Shown here: positions 33,970 to 42,376 of the stretch, one piece after another | How positions within the stretch are numbered: position 1 is the stretch's first letter | Layout of the letters: each line of letters opens with the position of its first letter | Virus record (IMG/VR): IMGVR_UViG_3300043446_001520 | Coordinates: 1 to 54,567 of that record | Length of the DNA stretch: 54,567 nt | Direction: 5' to 3' (one strand) | Source of the DNA: a virus | Notes under the pieces: model-generated | Seen by the model: the letters and a program-made list of their open reading frames with translations, nothing else | Told to the model about the DNA's origin: nothing | Databases searched by the model: none | Position numbers and translations under genes: made by a program

Positions 33970-34387
33970 TTTGTTGATTCTCCGATCTCTTTAGAGATGA
34001 GTTATATCCTAAAATATTACCGAATGGATCTGTGAGTGGAGTTGTACCAACTACTTCAAACACTGTTGGTGTTTCTGTAGGATAATTTAATTCTGTCCAA
34101 ATGCTATTTCCAATAGAATCCACTATGTTTGTTACTTTATCTCTAATAGAAAGTCTTTCTATTGTTCTAACCTGTAAAATTTGATCATTAATATAAACAT
34201 TACTAAAAACCTGCTTGTCTCCAGATCTTCCGCTCACAGAATTACTAACAATTCCCTTTGCATGACATGGAAGGGTTTTAAAATATTTCCACTCTCTTTT
34301 AATAGCACCAGTAGCAGAATCTTGAGATTGATACTGTCTATATATATCTAACTTCATAGACAATATTGAGTCTATTAAGTCATTCAT
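33959..34387 (-). CDS. Head closure / stopper-like protein
   Basis: This 142-residue beta-rich protein starts with a helix (LIDSILSMKLDIYRQYQ) and continues with strands (VYINDQILQVRTIERLSIRD; TPTVFEVVGTTPLTDPFGNI). Size, order and the small beta-barrel look fit head closure proteins (SPP1 gp16/HK97 gp7 position) that seal the connector after packaging. The start shares one base with the adaptor stop; its end overlaps the following gene. Inference from synteny. Confidence 0.65.
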   Translation of the reverse strand: MNDLIDSILSMKLDIYRQYQSQDSATGAIKREWKYFKTLPCHAKGIVSNSVSGRSGDKQVFSNVYINDQILQVRTIERLSIRDKVTNIVDSIGNSIWTELNYPTETPTVFEVVGTTPLTDPFGNILGYNSSLKRSENQQIGQ

Positions 34388-35367
34388 TAGATAATCTCTG
34401 CCTTGCTTACCATTACATAATCAATAAGTAATCTGTCGGCATAGGCATTTCCAGTTCCTGAATATGCTTCATCTGTATATTCAAAGTCCCAATCAAATGT
34501 AGATATCTTGCTTATATACTTATTACGCCAAGCTTTGTCTTTAGCAAAATAATCCTTCATCAATTCTATTGCTGCTAATTCTACCTCATCTGGAACTTTG
34601 TCCCAACCAAATCTTCCCTGAACACGATATGGTACATTAGTTTTAAATATTCCTACTCCATCTTCAATTGATGGAGGAATCATCCCATTAGCTACATAAA
34701 CTGTATTATCTAACATTTGTGATCTGTCAACTCTAATTCCATATCCAGTTTCTGTTGTTTTAACAACATAATTCCAGTTATTAACATCATTTAGAGTATC
34801 AACAAGCAGTATATCATTTGCATATAGCTCATGAAGATTGTGTAGTTTTGCTGGAAGCGGTAAAACATCAGAACCATATCCATAGACAACATGAACGTCG
34901 TCATATAAATAAAAGTTTTGTCCAGTATAATTTTCTATTTGTTTACGAGCATATCTTTCAGCTGCAACTAATTCACGATATGTTTTATAGTTTGGATCAG
35001 TCTGATCAGTGCTAAATCCAACATCTTGAATATGATTAAAATCAATATATGGTGTAACTACATAAACCTCATCATACCTAACTACAGGATATGTTTTAAT
35101 GCTGTATTCCCACTTTAATTTTAATGTTCTATTTCTATCTGTAAATTGAAATGGGATATTAACAGTATATGTTCCTGGATTTAATTCATCAGGAACTGCA
35201 GTCAAAGTAACTAGTACTGTGTTTGCATTTATTGCTGGATCAATGGCAGGGTCTTCTGTTACATCGTATACCTTAACAACTGGATTTGAATCGGCGTTTA
35301 CCGTTTCTCCCTCCCAAAAAATTTTATGGGTTACTGGAGACTGTGAACTGCGTAAAATTTCTGCCAT
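34387..35367 (-). CDS. Head-tail adaptor protein with N-terminal beta domain
   Basis: This 326-residue protein joins two parts. Residues ~1-115 form an Ig-like beta domain (SPVTHKIFWEGETVNA; PGTYTVNIPFQFTDRNRTLK). Residues ~120-326 resemble connector adaptor proteins with helices (YKTYRELVAAERYARKQIEN; VELAAIELMKDYFAKDKAWR) flanking beta strands. Adaptors bind the portal ring and recruit the closure protein. It is longer than the usual ~100-170-residue adaptors because of the added N-terminal domain, perhaps exposed at the neck. It follows the 133-residue capsid accessory gene by 12 bases. Confidence 0.7.
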   Translation of the reverse strand: MAEILRSSQSPVTHKIFWEGETVNADSNPVVKVYDVTEDPAIDPAINANTVLVTLTAVPDELNPGTYTVNIPFQFTDRNRTLKLKWEYSIKTYPVVRYDEVYVVTPYIDFNHIQDVGFSTDQTDPNYKTYRELVAAERYARKQIENYTGQNFYLYDDVHVVYGYGSDVLPLPAKLHNLHELYANDILLVDTLNDVNNWNYVVKTTETGYGIRVDRSQMLDNTVYVANGMIPPSIEDGVGIFKTNVPYRVQGRFGWDKVPDEVELAAIELMKDYFAKDKAWRNKYISKISTFDWDFEYTDEAYSGTGNAYADRLLIDYVMVSKAEII

Positions 35368-35379
35368 TTAAAGACAGGC

Positions 35380-35781
35380 TTAGCTATAAAACTCCTGGAC
35401 TTCTTTTGGAGTTGCAAGTCTAAAGCCCTCCTCCTTATCGAAAATTTTTTGAGCGGAATCTTTATGCATTGCTACATAAGGATGCTCTTTTGTAAAAGTA
35501 AATCCCATAATATCATAACGGAAATTTGCTCTTTCCATTCTAACCAAAACGGTGTCTTCTGGGTGTTCCTTTTTAGGGTCAAACTTTGGAAGAACTTCTT
35601 GTGACATGTCTTCCGCCTCTTCTTCAATTTTTTCTATAGTTTTATTATATACTGACCATGTGACTCCCTCTTCTGAGAGTGCTGCAATAATGTCTGTTTT
35701 ATTTTTTAAGCCGTCGATTTCTACACCGAAATCTTCTGCGATCTTTTTTAATTCAGATACTTTTAATGTGTCAAATGACAT
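35380..35781 (-). CDS. Capsid accessory protein with SAP/HeH-like N-terminal domain
   Basis: This 133-residue protein has an N-terminal ~40 residues (LKVSELKKIAEDFGVEIDGL ... TDIIAALSEEG) that form the two-helix LEM/HeH/SAP-like or Rho-N fold seen in small phage head-module proteins. A linker rich in Glu follows, then a C-terminal domain (EDTVLVRMERANFRYDIMGF). It follows the major capsid gene but has its own promoter beyond the capsid terminator, so it is likely made at lower level. It could be a head fibre, decoration or head-completion protein. AGGAG precedes the ATG. Confidence 0.7.
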   Translation of the reverse strand: MSFDTLKVSELKKIAEDFGVEIDGLKNKTDIIAALSEEGVTWSVYNKTIEKIEEEAEDMSQEVLPKFDPKKEHPEDTVLVRMERANFRYDIMGFTFTKEHPYVAMHKDSAQKIFDKEEGFRLATPKEVQEFYS

Positions 35782-35807
35782 ATTAGCTCCTATTTCTACT
35801 TAAAACA

Positions 35808-35836
35808 ATTATAGCATTAGTAAATTAAAATGAAAA
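35808..35836 (-). promoter_or_regulatory. Promoter after the capsid terminator
   Basis: TTTTCA (35836-35831), a 17-base spacer and TATAAT (35813-35808) with TG at the extended position (TGCTATAAT). Its -35 box is part of the T-rich tail of the upstream terminator. Confidence 0.6.
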
Positions 35837-35862
35837 GCCCCTCAAAAATTAATTTGAGGGGC
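35833..35862 (-). terminator. Intrinsic terminator after major capsid gene
   Basis: A perfect 10-bp stem, GCCCCTCAAA with TTTGAGGGGC (35837-35846 and 35853-35862), has a 6-base loop. On the minus strand TTTTCATTTT follows. It lies 28 bases beyond the capsid stop codon. Confidence 0.85.
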
Positions 35863-35889
35863 ATTTCTTGCAGATCTAAATCCTATATA

Positions 35890-36942
35890 TTAGGAAGCGA
35901 CCTTAACGTTCTTGACAACTACCCAAGCGTCAGCTTGCTCAATCTGTACACCAACACGGGTGTATAGAGTGTATTCAATGCTGTCCTTGCGTGGCCAGAA
36001 GAAGCGATAAACTGTAACGTCACGCTTGACACCAATAACTACGTTATTTGGGAATGTCAAGTGGATATCACCGTGATTACCTGTCTCTCCTGTATAGTCT
36101 CCGTCCTGTGCTTCTGGAAGAAGTGGAACTTCAACAATCGGAATACCGAATGCGAATGGAGCTACGTATCCTGCTGGACCACCAAGTGGTTGTACTTCTT
36201 GTCCACGGATAATGCTTGAAGCAATATCTGCAGGGATTGTTTGGTTTGTACCAATGCTGTTGTTGTACAGGAAGTCCTGAATCAAGTTGGAACCAGCCAA
36301 GAAGCGAAGGTCTGAACGACGTTGCTTGTACTTACGTGGAAGTGCCTTAAGTGCTGAATTAAATACAGCACGAGATACTCCTGCACCAGCAGCATCGACT
36401 ACGTGACCGTTAGCCTTTGCCTTCTTTACAACACCATCAAATGCCTTGTATAGGTTATCTGATGTTAGTGATGTGTTACCGTTAAGGATTACATCTTCAA
36501 TATCATTACCTGCCTGTGTTGCCATCAGACGTGCAATGTGGTCTTCTAGGTCTGGACCTTCAATATTATCTTCTAGAGATTCTGTTGAAAGTTCCCAATC
36601 TAGACGAAGTTTCTTTGTTGTAAGAGAGATCTTTGAGAAAGTAACAGCAGCGTTTGAACCTGTGTTATCAGCTTCAGTAGCAAGTACCATAAGCTTCTCA
36701 CCTACACCAATGCGATCAATTTCAGTGGTGTCTGCCTTCATACGGACAGTACGAGCCACCTTACCAATTACAGTTGCATCAAACATGTAGTCTAGGAATC
36801 GTGCAGACTGCTCAGGATTGAGTAGGCCACCTTTACCCTCAGAACCAACATGTACGCCAGTTGTTGAACCAGCAGCACCTGTCATATTAGCTGTTACGTT
36901 TGTATTTGCTGCAACAGCTTTTTCTAAGTTTTCATTGCTCAT
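35890..36942 (-). CDS. Major capsid protein, HK97 fold
   Basis: This 350-residue protein lies directly after a protease/scaffold gene and two genes after the portal, the canonical position. Sequence features fit the HK97 fold: an N-terminal arm (to about 45), an extended-loop region rich in charged residues (LTTKKLRLDWELSTESLEDN), a long spine-like helix segment (LEDHIARLMATQAGNDIEDV) and a C-terminal strand set (DVTVYRFFWPRKDSIEYTLY). It forms the icosahedral shell. An AGGTGA ribosome site and the terminator behind it are consistent with very high expression. No cross-link residues can be assigned from sequence. Confidence 0.92.
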   Translation of the reverse strand: MSNENLEKAVAANTNVTANMTGAAGSTTGVHVGSEGKGGLLNPEQSARFLDYMFDATVIGKVARTVRMKADTTEIDRIGVGEKLMVLATEADNTGSNAAVTFSKISLTTKKLRLDWELSTESLEDNIEGPDLEDHIARLMATQAGNDIEDVILNGNTSLTSDNLYKAFDGVVKKAKANGHVVDAAGAGVSRAVFNSALKALPRKYKQRRSDLRFLAGSNLIQDFLYNNSIGTNQTIPADIASSIIRGQEVQPLGGPAGYVAPFAFGIPIVEVPLLPEAQDGDYTGETGNHGDIHLTFPNNVVIGVKRDVTVYRFFWPRKDSIEYTLYTRVGVQIEQADAWVVVKNVKVAS

Positions 36943-36963
36943 TATATATTTTCACCTACCTTT

Positions 36964-38298
36964 TTAGTTAAAAATTTCATTTACGGATCCGAGGAAAGAA
37001 CCGTCCCATTTTGATTTGGATTTTGTTATTACTTCCTGTGACCCGCCAAGGTCATAGGACTTCTTAATTGCAGTCTCTGATTCGACTGCGTCAACACGCT
37101 TTTCAACGCCCTCAATCGTGTTCTTGATATCTTCTACAGCCTTTGAAAGGACTGAGTGTTGTTCTGCCAATTCTGAAATACGAGTATCTACGCTCTTGCT
37201 GAATGTTTCAACAGTGTCTTTAATTGCTGAAACCTGAGCAGCATTTGCTTCAGATGCCTTGTTAAGAGTATCTGAAAAGAATCCCTTAAGATCACCGAGC
37301 ATCTTTGCAAAATCAGGTTCATCAACCTCAACTTCTGATACGTCGGCTGCTTTTTCCAGAACTTCGGCAGAAGCGTCAACAGCTGGTGCTTCTTCGGCAG
37401 CAGGTGCTTCAACAGCAGGTGCTTCCTCAGCAGGAACAGCGGCTGGTGTTTCTTCTACAACAGCAGGAGCTTCTTCAACTGCTGCTAATGTTTCTGTGTT
37501 TTCTGACACTTCATTACCTCCTTCTGCGTTTGCCTGTTTTGCAATTTTGTTTGTATCAGGCAACGGTAATCTTGATTTCTTAAATGAATCAAGAATCTTA
37601 TCTATTTCTTTTGCTTTCTTAACGTCATTGGATTCTACCCAACCAATTAACTGTGCTTCTTTTCCGCTAACTGGAGAAACGTATGTCGAATCTGTAGAAA
37701 TAAAAACAGAGTCGCTATCTTCACAATAAAAAATATTTTCTGTTACTGTTTCTGCAGCAATTCCTTTAAACATTAACTGACCATTCATTTTTTGAATTGA
37801 CAATATGTTGCAAAGCTCGTTAGCTGGAGAATCTACTACAGATAACTCCATAAGAGCATATTCCTTAATGAAGCGAACTGGCTTACCAGTTGACTTGTTA
37901 ACTTCATTTTCTGAATCAATAATCTTTCCGCCAATTGAAAAACCTTGTAGTGTTCCATCCAAAATCTTTTCCCAAGTATCTTGAGCGCCTTTTGAAATGT
38001 ATGCGTCTACATAAACACCATTATAAAATTCTTTTGTATTTGGATCATAATATGTTTCTGGTTTAAATGAAACCATTTTGCCAACTGCTGTTGATCCATG
38101 CATTTCACGAATGTTGCCACGGAAAGAATCAAATGCTTTGATTGAAGCTTCTTGAGTTACAACATCTCCAGTTTGATCCAAGTTGTCCAACGTTGCAAAA
38201 CCAGAGACGATTCGCTTTTCACGATTTACTTTAGTAAATGGAACTGAAAGGCTGATATCGTCGCCATGAGATGACCACAAAGACTTATGAATATTCAT
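36964..38298 (-). CDS. Prohead protease fused to scaffold domain, probably leaderless
   Basis: In this 444-residue protein, residues ~1-170 are a phage serine protease of the HK97/XkdF-like class: His67 (IREMHGS), Ser121 (LQGFSIGGKI) and acidic residues in MELSVVDSPAN (150-160). A low-complexity Ala/Glu/Pro/Val segment (about 270-320) leads to a coiled coil (about 330-420; LSKAVEDIKNTIEGVEKRVD), expected to be the scaffold removed during maturation. Such fusions let the protease cut its own scaffold inside the prohead. The ATG lacks a Shine-Dalgarno; TATAAT lies seven bases upstream, predicting a leaderless message. Confidence 0.9.
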   Translation of the reverse strand: MNIHKSLWSSHGDDISLSVPFTKVNREKRIVSGFATLDNLDQTGDVVTQEASIKAFDSFRGNIREMHGSTAVGKMVSFKPETYYDPNTKEFYNGVYVDAYISKGAQDTWEKILDGTLQGFSIGGKIIDSENEVNKSTGKPVRFIKEYALMELSVVDSPANELCNILSIQKMNGQLMFKGIAAETVTENIFYCEDSDSVFISTDSTYVSPVSGKEAQLIGWVESNDVKKAKEIDKILDSFKKSRLPLPDTNKIAKQANAEGGNEVSENTETLAAVEEAPAVVEETPAAVPAEEAPAVEAPAAEEAPAVDASAEVLEKAADVSEVEVDEPDFAKMLGDLKGFFSDTLNKASEANAAQVSAIKDTVETFSKSVDTRISELAEQHSVLSKAVEDIKNTIEGVEKRVDAVESETAIKKSYDLGGSQEVITKSKSKWDGSFLGSVNEIFN

Positions 38299-38305
38299 AT
38301 GATTA

Positions 38306-38334
38306 ATTATAATTTTTTATATATAAAAAGGCAA
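38306..38334 (-). promoter_or_regulatory. Promoter with leaderless geometry before protease gene
   Basis: TTGCCT (38334-38329), a 17-base spacer and TATAAT (38311-38306), then seven bases to the ATG at 38298. It lies in the 54-base A+T-rich gap between portal and protease genes. Confidence 0.65.
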
Positions 38335-38352
38335 ATAACTAGTCGATCAGGA

Positions 38353-39933
38353 CTACTCGACTTGTCTTCCAGCACCCTGTTCGTTTCGGGCTTCTCCAGA
38401 AATATCTGGGGAATTATTTTGCCTTTCTTGATCCCTGGTTCTTGTATTTCCAGCCTGAGACCTAATCTCTGCCTGTTGCTGAGGCTTTAAAACTACAACC
38501 TCGTCTCCAGAATCAAGCGGAACCATGCCTCTACGAATTCTAATTTCATTAGGCGTAATTACCTGCATTCTTAAATAACGCTCATCAATCTTAGACTGAG
38601 TATCTTCATCGGTAAGAGCTAATTCGTTGAATTTAATTTCTAGAGCATCTGTCATTTCTGCAATTAACTTATTTAGTTTCTTTTCAAGAATGTCCTGTGC
38701 TGGACGACATACCTGCTCTTTAAATGTTTTATCGGCATCTCTTGCTGCAGCTAAATTAATTCCTTCTGGAGTTCCAATCTTATTAATTGGAGTTCTGTGA
38801 GCCATAAGGATTTCATCACGATTCATCTTTCGATATGTATTAAATGACGAGTCTTGAGTTCCAGCCTCAATTGGCTCCATTTTAAATTCAACTTTAGAAT
38901 CTCCAGTATCTGCTGGAAGAGGAACATATAGAGATCTATGATTTCTTCCCTTTAATCCAACCTGGAAAAATTCAAGTAACTTGCGCTCTGACTCTGTTGA
39001 AAGTTTTGCGCCCTTAACTGTAATAATATAACGAGGGACTGCTTTATTCTCAAAATAATCAAGGTTATACTTGGCTGCAAATTCATTTCCAGCCATAGCA
39101 TTAGAAGCAGCTACAATATCTGGAATTCCATAATAGTTATTTGTTGGAGTATATTTCTTGAGATGAATAATTTCATTTGGACGATCAGTACCACCAGCAA
39201 TTGGATTTACTGTTTCTTGATCTCCAAAATTGCGGAAGAATACAGCCTTTCCATAAAGCAATTGAATAAAGCCATCACGAAGACGACGCACACGCATAGT
39301 CTTAGATGGTATATGTCCTAAATATCCAATTTTTCCAGAAGTTGTTCTTCCAACTTCAAGGTATCCGTTTCCTGTTGCCTCTACGTCCGTATAAACCTTA
39401 ATTAATGTTTCTTTAAATGTTTCTTCTTCATTACAATCTTCAAGCCAGCCATGTAGATCTTGTCTCAATCTATTAAGCTTTCTTCTAGCTCTTTCTAATT
39501 GAGTGTCGCTGTCAATTCCATCCATAGCCTCAATTGTTTTTCTAGTTTCAATAAAATCATAACCTAATCCAACAATATTAGCTACCTTTGCATTAATTGC
39601 AGCATAGTTGTATGGTGAAATTTCATAAATAGTAGATAGGTAGTCTAAATTATATTTTGGCTCTATCAAATCAAACATCGAGTAGCCAGTAATGGCTTGC
39701 TGCAATAGATTCTGCTGGGTTTCAGCTCCATCTATTCCAGTAAATCTTTTTTGTAAATCTCTGCTTACTTTTCTTCTAAATGATGGACTAAGTCCATTCA
39801 TTTTTAAAACATCTTCGCCCTCTATTTTAAATGGATCAGTAGTTTTTTCTACAACTGGATTATTAAATCTAACCCAATCTGCAGCATTAGAAATTTCAAT
39901 TTCTTGACTATTTTCTTCGTCTATATGTTCCAT
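38353..39933 (-). CDS. Portal protein
   Basis: In this 526-residue protein the conserved phage portal segments are clear: ISPYNYAAINAKVANIVGLG (near 110), VYTDVEATGNGYLEVGR, GIPDIVAASNAMAGNEFAAK (near 270), the stem-like helix region, and MNRDEILMAHRTPINKIG near 380. The C-terminal ~30 residues are hydrophilic and rich in Gln, Arg and Asn. Portals form a 12-fold ring at one vertex, bind terminase and pass DNA. The PBSX/HK97-like class is suggested. GGTGG precedes the ATG, which shares one base with the stop of the 112-residue gene. Confidence 0.93.
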   Translation of the reverse strand: MEHIDEENSQEIEISNAADWVRFNNPVVEKTTDPFKIEGEDVLKMNGLSPSFRRKVSRDLQKRFTGIDGAETQQNLLQQAITGYSMFDLIEPKYNLDYLSTIYEISPYNYAAINAKVANIVGLGYDFIETRKTIEAMDGIDSDTQLERARRKLNRLRQDLHGWLEDCNEEETFKETLIKVYTDVEATGNGYLEVGRTTSGKIGYLGHIPSKTMRVRRLRDGFIQLLYGKAVFFRNFGDQETVNPIAGGTDRPNEIIHLKKYTPTNNYYGIPDIVAASNAMAGNEFAAKYNLDYFENKAVPRYIITVKGAKLSTESERKLLEFFQVGLKGRNHRSLYVPLPADTGDSKVEFKMEPIEAGTQDSSFNTYRKMNRDEILMAHRTPINKIGTPEGINLAAARDADKTFKEQVCRPAQDILEKKLNKLIAEMTDALEIKFNELALTDEDTQSKIDERYLRMQVITPNEIRIRRGMVPLDSGDEVVVLKPQQQAEIRSQAGNTRTRDQERQNNSPDISGEARNEQGAGRQVE

Positions 39934-40271
39934 TATTTACCACCCATATTTTTCATTTCATCTTTATAGTTTCCAATATCCAGTGGATCTGGAACTAGAC
40001 CCCAGTTAAGTCTTTGTTTTTGATACTCAAATTCTTCATCATCTATTTTGCGTCTTCCAGATAAAAATTTTGGCTGTCCTTCATAAATGCCATAAGAACT
40101 AACTGCTGATGCTAGCAAGTCTATTCTTTGCTTATTACCCTTCATTGAAGTAATAGAAAGAAAATTACCATCATCGTCGCCGATCCAACGACCATCTGGC
40201 ATTTCCCAAACATATATGCCAAGCCTGGTCTCCTCTTCGTTGACCTTAGCTCCAATTTTTTTTAAATCCAT
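39933..40271 (-). CDS. Conserved-type protein before portal, probably leaderless
   Basis: I do not recognise this 112-residue protein, although its beginning (GIYVWEMPDGRWIGDDDGNF) and end (NWGLVPDPLDIGNYKDEM) look like a conserved phage head-module protein. It is charged, has no membrane segment, and is coupled to the portal gene by a one-base overlap. TAAAAT lies eight bases before the ATG in TGGTAAAAT, and no Shine-Dalgarno is present, so its mRNA may be leaderless or nearly so. A role in packaging or portal assembly is a guess from position. Confidence 0.65.
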   Translation of the reverse strand: MDLKKIGAKVNEEETRLGIYVWEMPDGRWIGDDDGNFLSITSMKGNKQRIDLLASAVSSYGIYEGQPKFLSGRRKIDDEEFEYQKQRLNWGLVPDPLDIGNYKDEMKNMGGK

Positions 40272-40279
40272 AGGTTTTT

Positions 40280-40308
40280 ATTTTACCACTTTCTAAGACC
40301 TAAGTCCA
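40280..40308 (-). promoter_or_regulatory. Promoter with near-leaderless geometry before head module
   Basis: TGGACT (40308-40303), a 17-base spacer and TAAAAT (40285-40280) with TG at the extended position, then eight bases to the ATG at 40271. It would open the head operon. The 62-base gap holds nothing else I can identify. Confidence 0.55.
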
Positions 40309-40333
40309 GCTTTTTGTCAGGTAAATGTTCAAC

Positions 40334-42079
40334 TTACCTTGAAGATATAACAATCCAGTCATTATTATAGTATTCAACGCCTGGTTCTGTCAGGGATATT
40401 GCAGGTTCTGCAATACTTGCCAGGGATTTACCAATATAAAGATTATAATGTTCTAGCGCCTTAGTGGGACCTAATATGCTTTCATAAATTGCTATATTTT
40501 TATAAAGATTGCTTGCTCCTCCAGATAATTCATAATTAAATTGAATTTTTCCAGATATTGCTTGTGTAAATTCAAGCACTATGTGGGTTGGCTCATTTGA
40601 AGTCAAATAACTGGCTATATTGGTTATAGAAGACCTATCTTGACCATTGATATAGATAGAGGCTATGTTGGCCTTAGAAAGGGCTCCAGAGCCGTTCCAG
40701 GCCATTCTAGTGACCGTTCCATCACCTGAGTACAACAAAGTATTTGCGGCAGAGGAGTATGGCGTTAAAAATAATTCTACAGATTTAATTGATTGATCTG
40801 TATTTAAATCAAATCCAGTGCCATTTTTTGGCCTAATCCCATTATTATTATGTCTTAGCATAATAGGATAATTTTTAGACCCTAAATAATATTCTGAAGA
40901 AGATGATATTTCATCCCCATAATTATCTGCATTAAAATATTTTGCTGTATAAAATGTAACACAGAAAAATTCAAGTCTGGGCAGATACTTAGTAGCATCA
41001 GTAGTAGACATTGTTATTCTAATATATACTAATGGACTTTCATCAAAATTATCTAAATTATACTGGGGTAACGGTTGCCCATTAATGCATTCTGTATAAT
41101 TAATTCCATCAATACTTGATTCTACTGCTATTCCATAATTATTGCGCCACTCTATTTTAGAGGTTATAAATCCTACTTCTGCTGGAAATGAAAAAGAATC
41201 ATTTATAATAAATGTTTTTGATTCCACAGACTCAGTTTGATAAAAAGAAATATATTGTCCAGATAGGTCATAATATGTATTTTCATCTATAAAACTAGTA
41301 AGACTTTTATCTACTGGGTATGAGTAATCAAATCTACCTCTGATATTTGCGTCAGTACAGCTAAATAAAGTTCCTTTATCTGGATACACAACATGAATTG
41401 GATAGGTGGAAAGAGATCCATCAATATAATGTTGTTTTATTAAAGTTTGAGATAGGGAATATCTATATACTGCTGGAGCATCAACAATAAAATAATCTGA
41501 CTCAGATTCAGTTGGACCAACTGTTAAATTTAATATAGAGTTAGTAAATTTAAAATCAGATAAGGATTTTGATTTTACCTGAACTCCATCTAAATACAAA
41601 GATATGGATGTTCCAGTATAATTACCGACTATATGTGTTGCTTTTTTTGTATATGTTAGAGCATATCTTACTTGCTCATCAGAAGATATTTTAAATACTA
41701 TATCTCCGTTATCCCAAAATAATCCTATATTATTAGTACTATCTGCAAACAGTGTGGTTTCATTTGAAGAGATTATTGATGGGCTAACCCATACTTCTAT
41801 TGTAAAATCATTATCACTTGTATTTTTTGTTGCTAGTCCGCCATCGGCATCTTTTGAGTAATAGTCATTGCTAGTTGGAATTTCAATATATGATGTATTT
41901 GTTATTTTTGTTCCAGAAACTCCACCTGGAACAATGGGTAGTAAATTTATAGAATGAGATCCAACATATGTTCCATTATTTCCACATCCAGATATATCAG
42001 CAGCAATTGTTCCAGAAGATTCATCTAGTGGCCAAAATCCTACTGGATGATCTTTTATTACTTTTAGCTGATATGACAT
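40334..42079 (-). CDS. LamG/concanavalin-type lectin-like structural protein, leaderless
   Basis: I start this protein at the ATG at 42079 (MSYQLKVIKDHPVGFWPLDE), not at 42115, because TATAAT lies six bases upstream and the longer frame would run through the terminator hairpin. About 581 residues. Residues ~10-215 form a LamG-like sandwich: HPVGFWPLDESSGTIAADIS, FTIEVWVSPSI and GTSISLYLDGVQVKSKSLSD are its typical strands. The rest is beta-rich, with a second lectin-like part near the C-terminus (PTHIVLEFTQAISGKIQFNY). LamG domains bind glycans or protein partners; an exposed virion role in host attachment is inferred. Confidence 0.8.
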   Translation of the reverse strand: MSYQLKVIKDHPVGFWPLDESSGTIAADISGCGNNGTYVGSHSINLLPIVPGGVSGTKITNTSYIEIPTSNDYYSKDADGGLATKNTSDNDFTIEVWVSPSIISSNETTLFADSTNNIGLFWDNGDIVFKISSDEQVRYALTYTKKATHIVGNYTGTSISLYLDGVQVKSKSLSDFKFTNSILNLTVGPTESESDYFIVDAPAVYRYSLSQTLIKQHYIDGSLSTYPIHVVYPDKGTLFSCTDANIRGRFDYSYPVDKSLTSFIDENTYYDLSGQYISFYQTESVESKTFIINDSFSFPAEVGFITSKIEWRNNYGIAVESSIDGINYTECINGQPLPQYNLDNFDESPLVYIRITMSTTDATKYLPRLEFFCVTFYTAKYFNADNYGDEISSSSEYYLGSKNYPIMLRHNNNGIRPKNGTGFDLNTDQSIKSVELFLTPYSSAANTLLYSGDGTVTRMAWNGSGALSKANIASIYINGQDRSSITNIASYLTSNEPTHIVLEFTQAISGKIQFNYELSGGASNLYKNIAIYESILGPTKALEHYNLYIGKSLASIAEPAISLTEPGVEYYNNDWIVISSR

Positions 42080-42085
42080 ATTTAT

Positions 42086-42091
42086 ATTATA
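42086..42091 (-). promoter_or_regulatory. -10 box with leaderless geometry
   Basis: TATAAT followed by ATAAAT and ATG (42079), nearly the same layout as at 20605. GGG rather than TGn precedes the box, and no -35 is evident. Confidence 0.55.
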
Positions 42092-42101
42092 CCCTAATAG
42101 T

Positions 42102-42136
42102 ATAAAGTCCTCCAAGGTTCTCTTGAAGGACTTTAT
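42102..42136 (-). terminator. Terminator-like hairpin after the 71-residue gene
   Basis: A 10-bp stem (ATAAAGTCCT with AGGACTTTAT) continues after one mismatch by 4 bp (CAAG with CTTG) around a 5-base loop. The minus strand then reads TTTATACTATTA, a moderate T tract. It lies 14 bases beyond the stop codon. Confidence 0.65.
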
Positions 42137-42149
42137 GCAATTTAAATTA

Positions 42150-42365
42150 TTATTCTTCTGCTGGAACTTCTTCTAGAAGCTCTTCTAGTGTATGCCCAGA
42201 GACGGTTTCTCTAGCACCAGAATTAAGTTCTTCAACTATTACCTCTGCCCATTCTGCTGCGGAATCTTCGCTTTCCCAAGGACCAGTGGCATCGATAACT
42301 TCGCCGTCTTTTGAAATTTCACAGATAAGATCTTCTGTTACTTCAAATGAATATGTTGTTGCCAT
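42150..42365 (-). CDS. Small acidic protein
   Basis: This 71-residue, strongly acidic protein begins with a strand pair (TYSFEVTEDLICEISKDGEV), then GPWESEDSAAEWAEVIVEEL, a helix with a conserved-looking Trp pair. It resembles small proteins found among appendage genes of aquatic phages; the function is unknown. It has an AAGGAG ribosome site and is followed by a terminator-like hairpin, closing the operon that includes the propeller protein. Confidence 0.6.
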   Translation of the reverse strand: MATTYSFEVTEDLICEISKDGEVIDATGPWESEDSAAEWAEVIVEELNSGARETVSGHTLEELLEEVPAEE

Positions 42366-42376
42366 TATTTATCTCC

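Noticed and set aside
37259-37729. 156-codon open frame on the plus strand, and all other plus-strand open frames
   Set aside because: They are antisense to well-supported minus-strand genes and have low-complexity compositions (this one mirrors the Ala/Glu/Pro scaffold region). No ribosome site, motif or context supports them.
38341-38362. Hairpin AGTCGA/TCGACT at the end of the portal gene
   Set aside because: Six-bp stem with a 10-base loop and no following T tract; too weak to call a terminator.
42080-42115. 12-codon N-terminal extension of the LamG-like protein
   Set aside because: It would run through the terminator hairpin and -10 box. The ATG at 42079 starts the recognisable protein.
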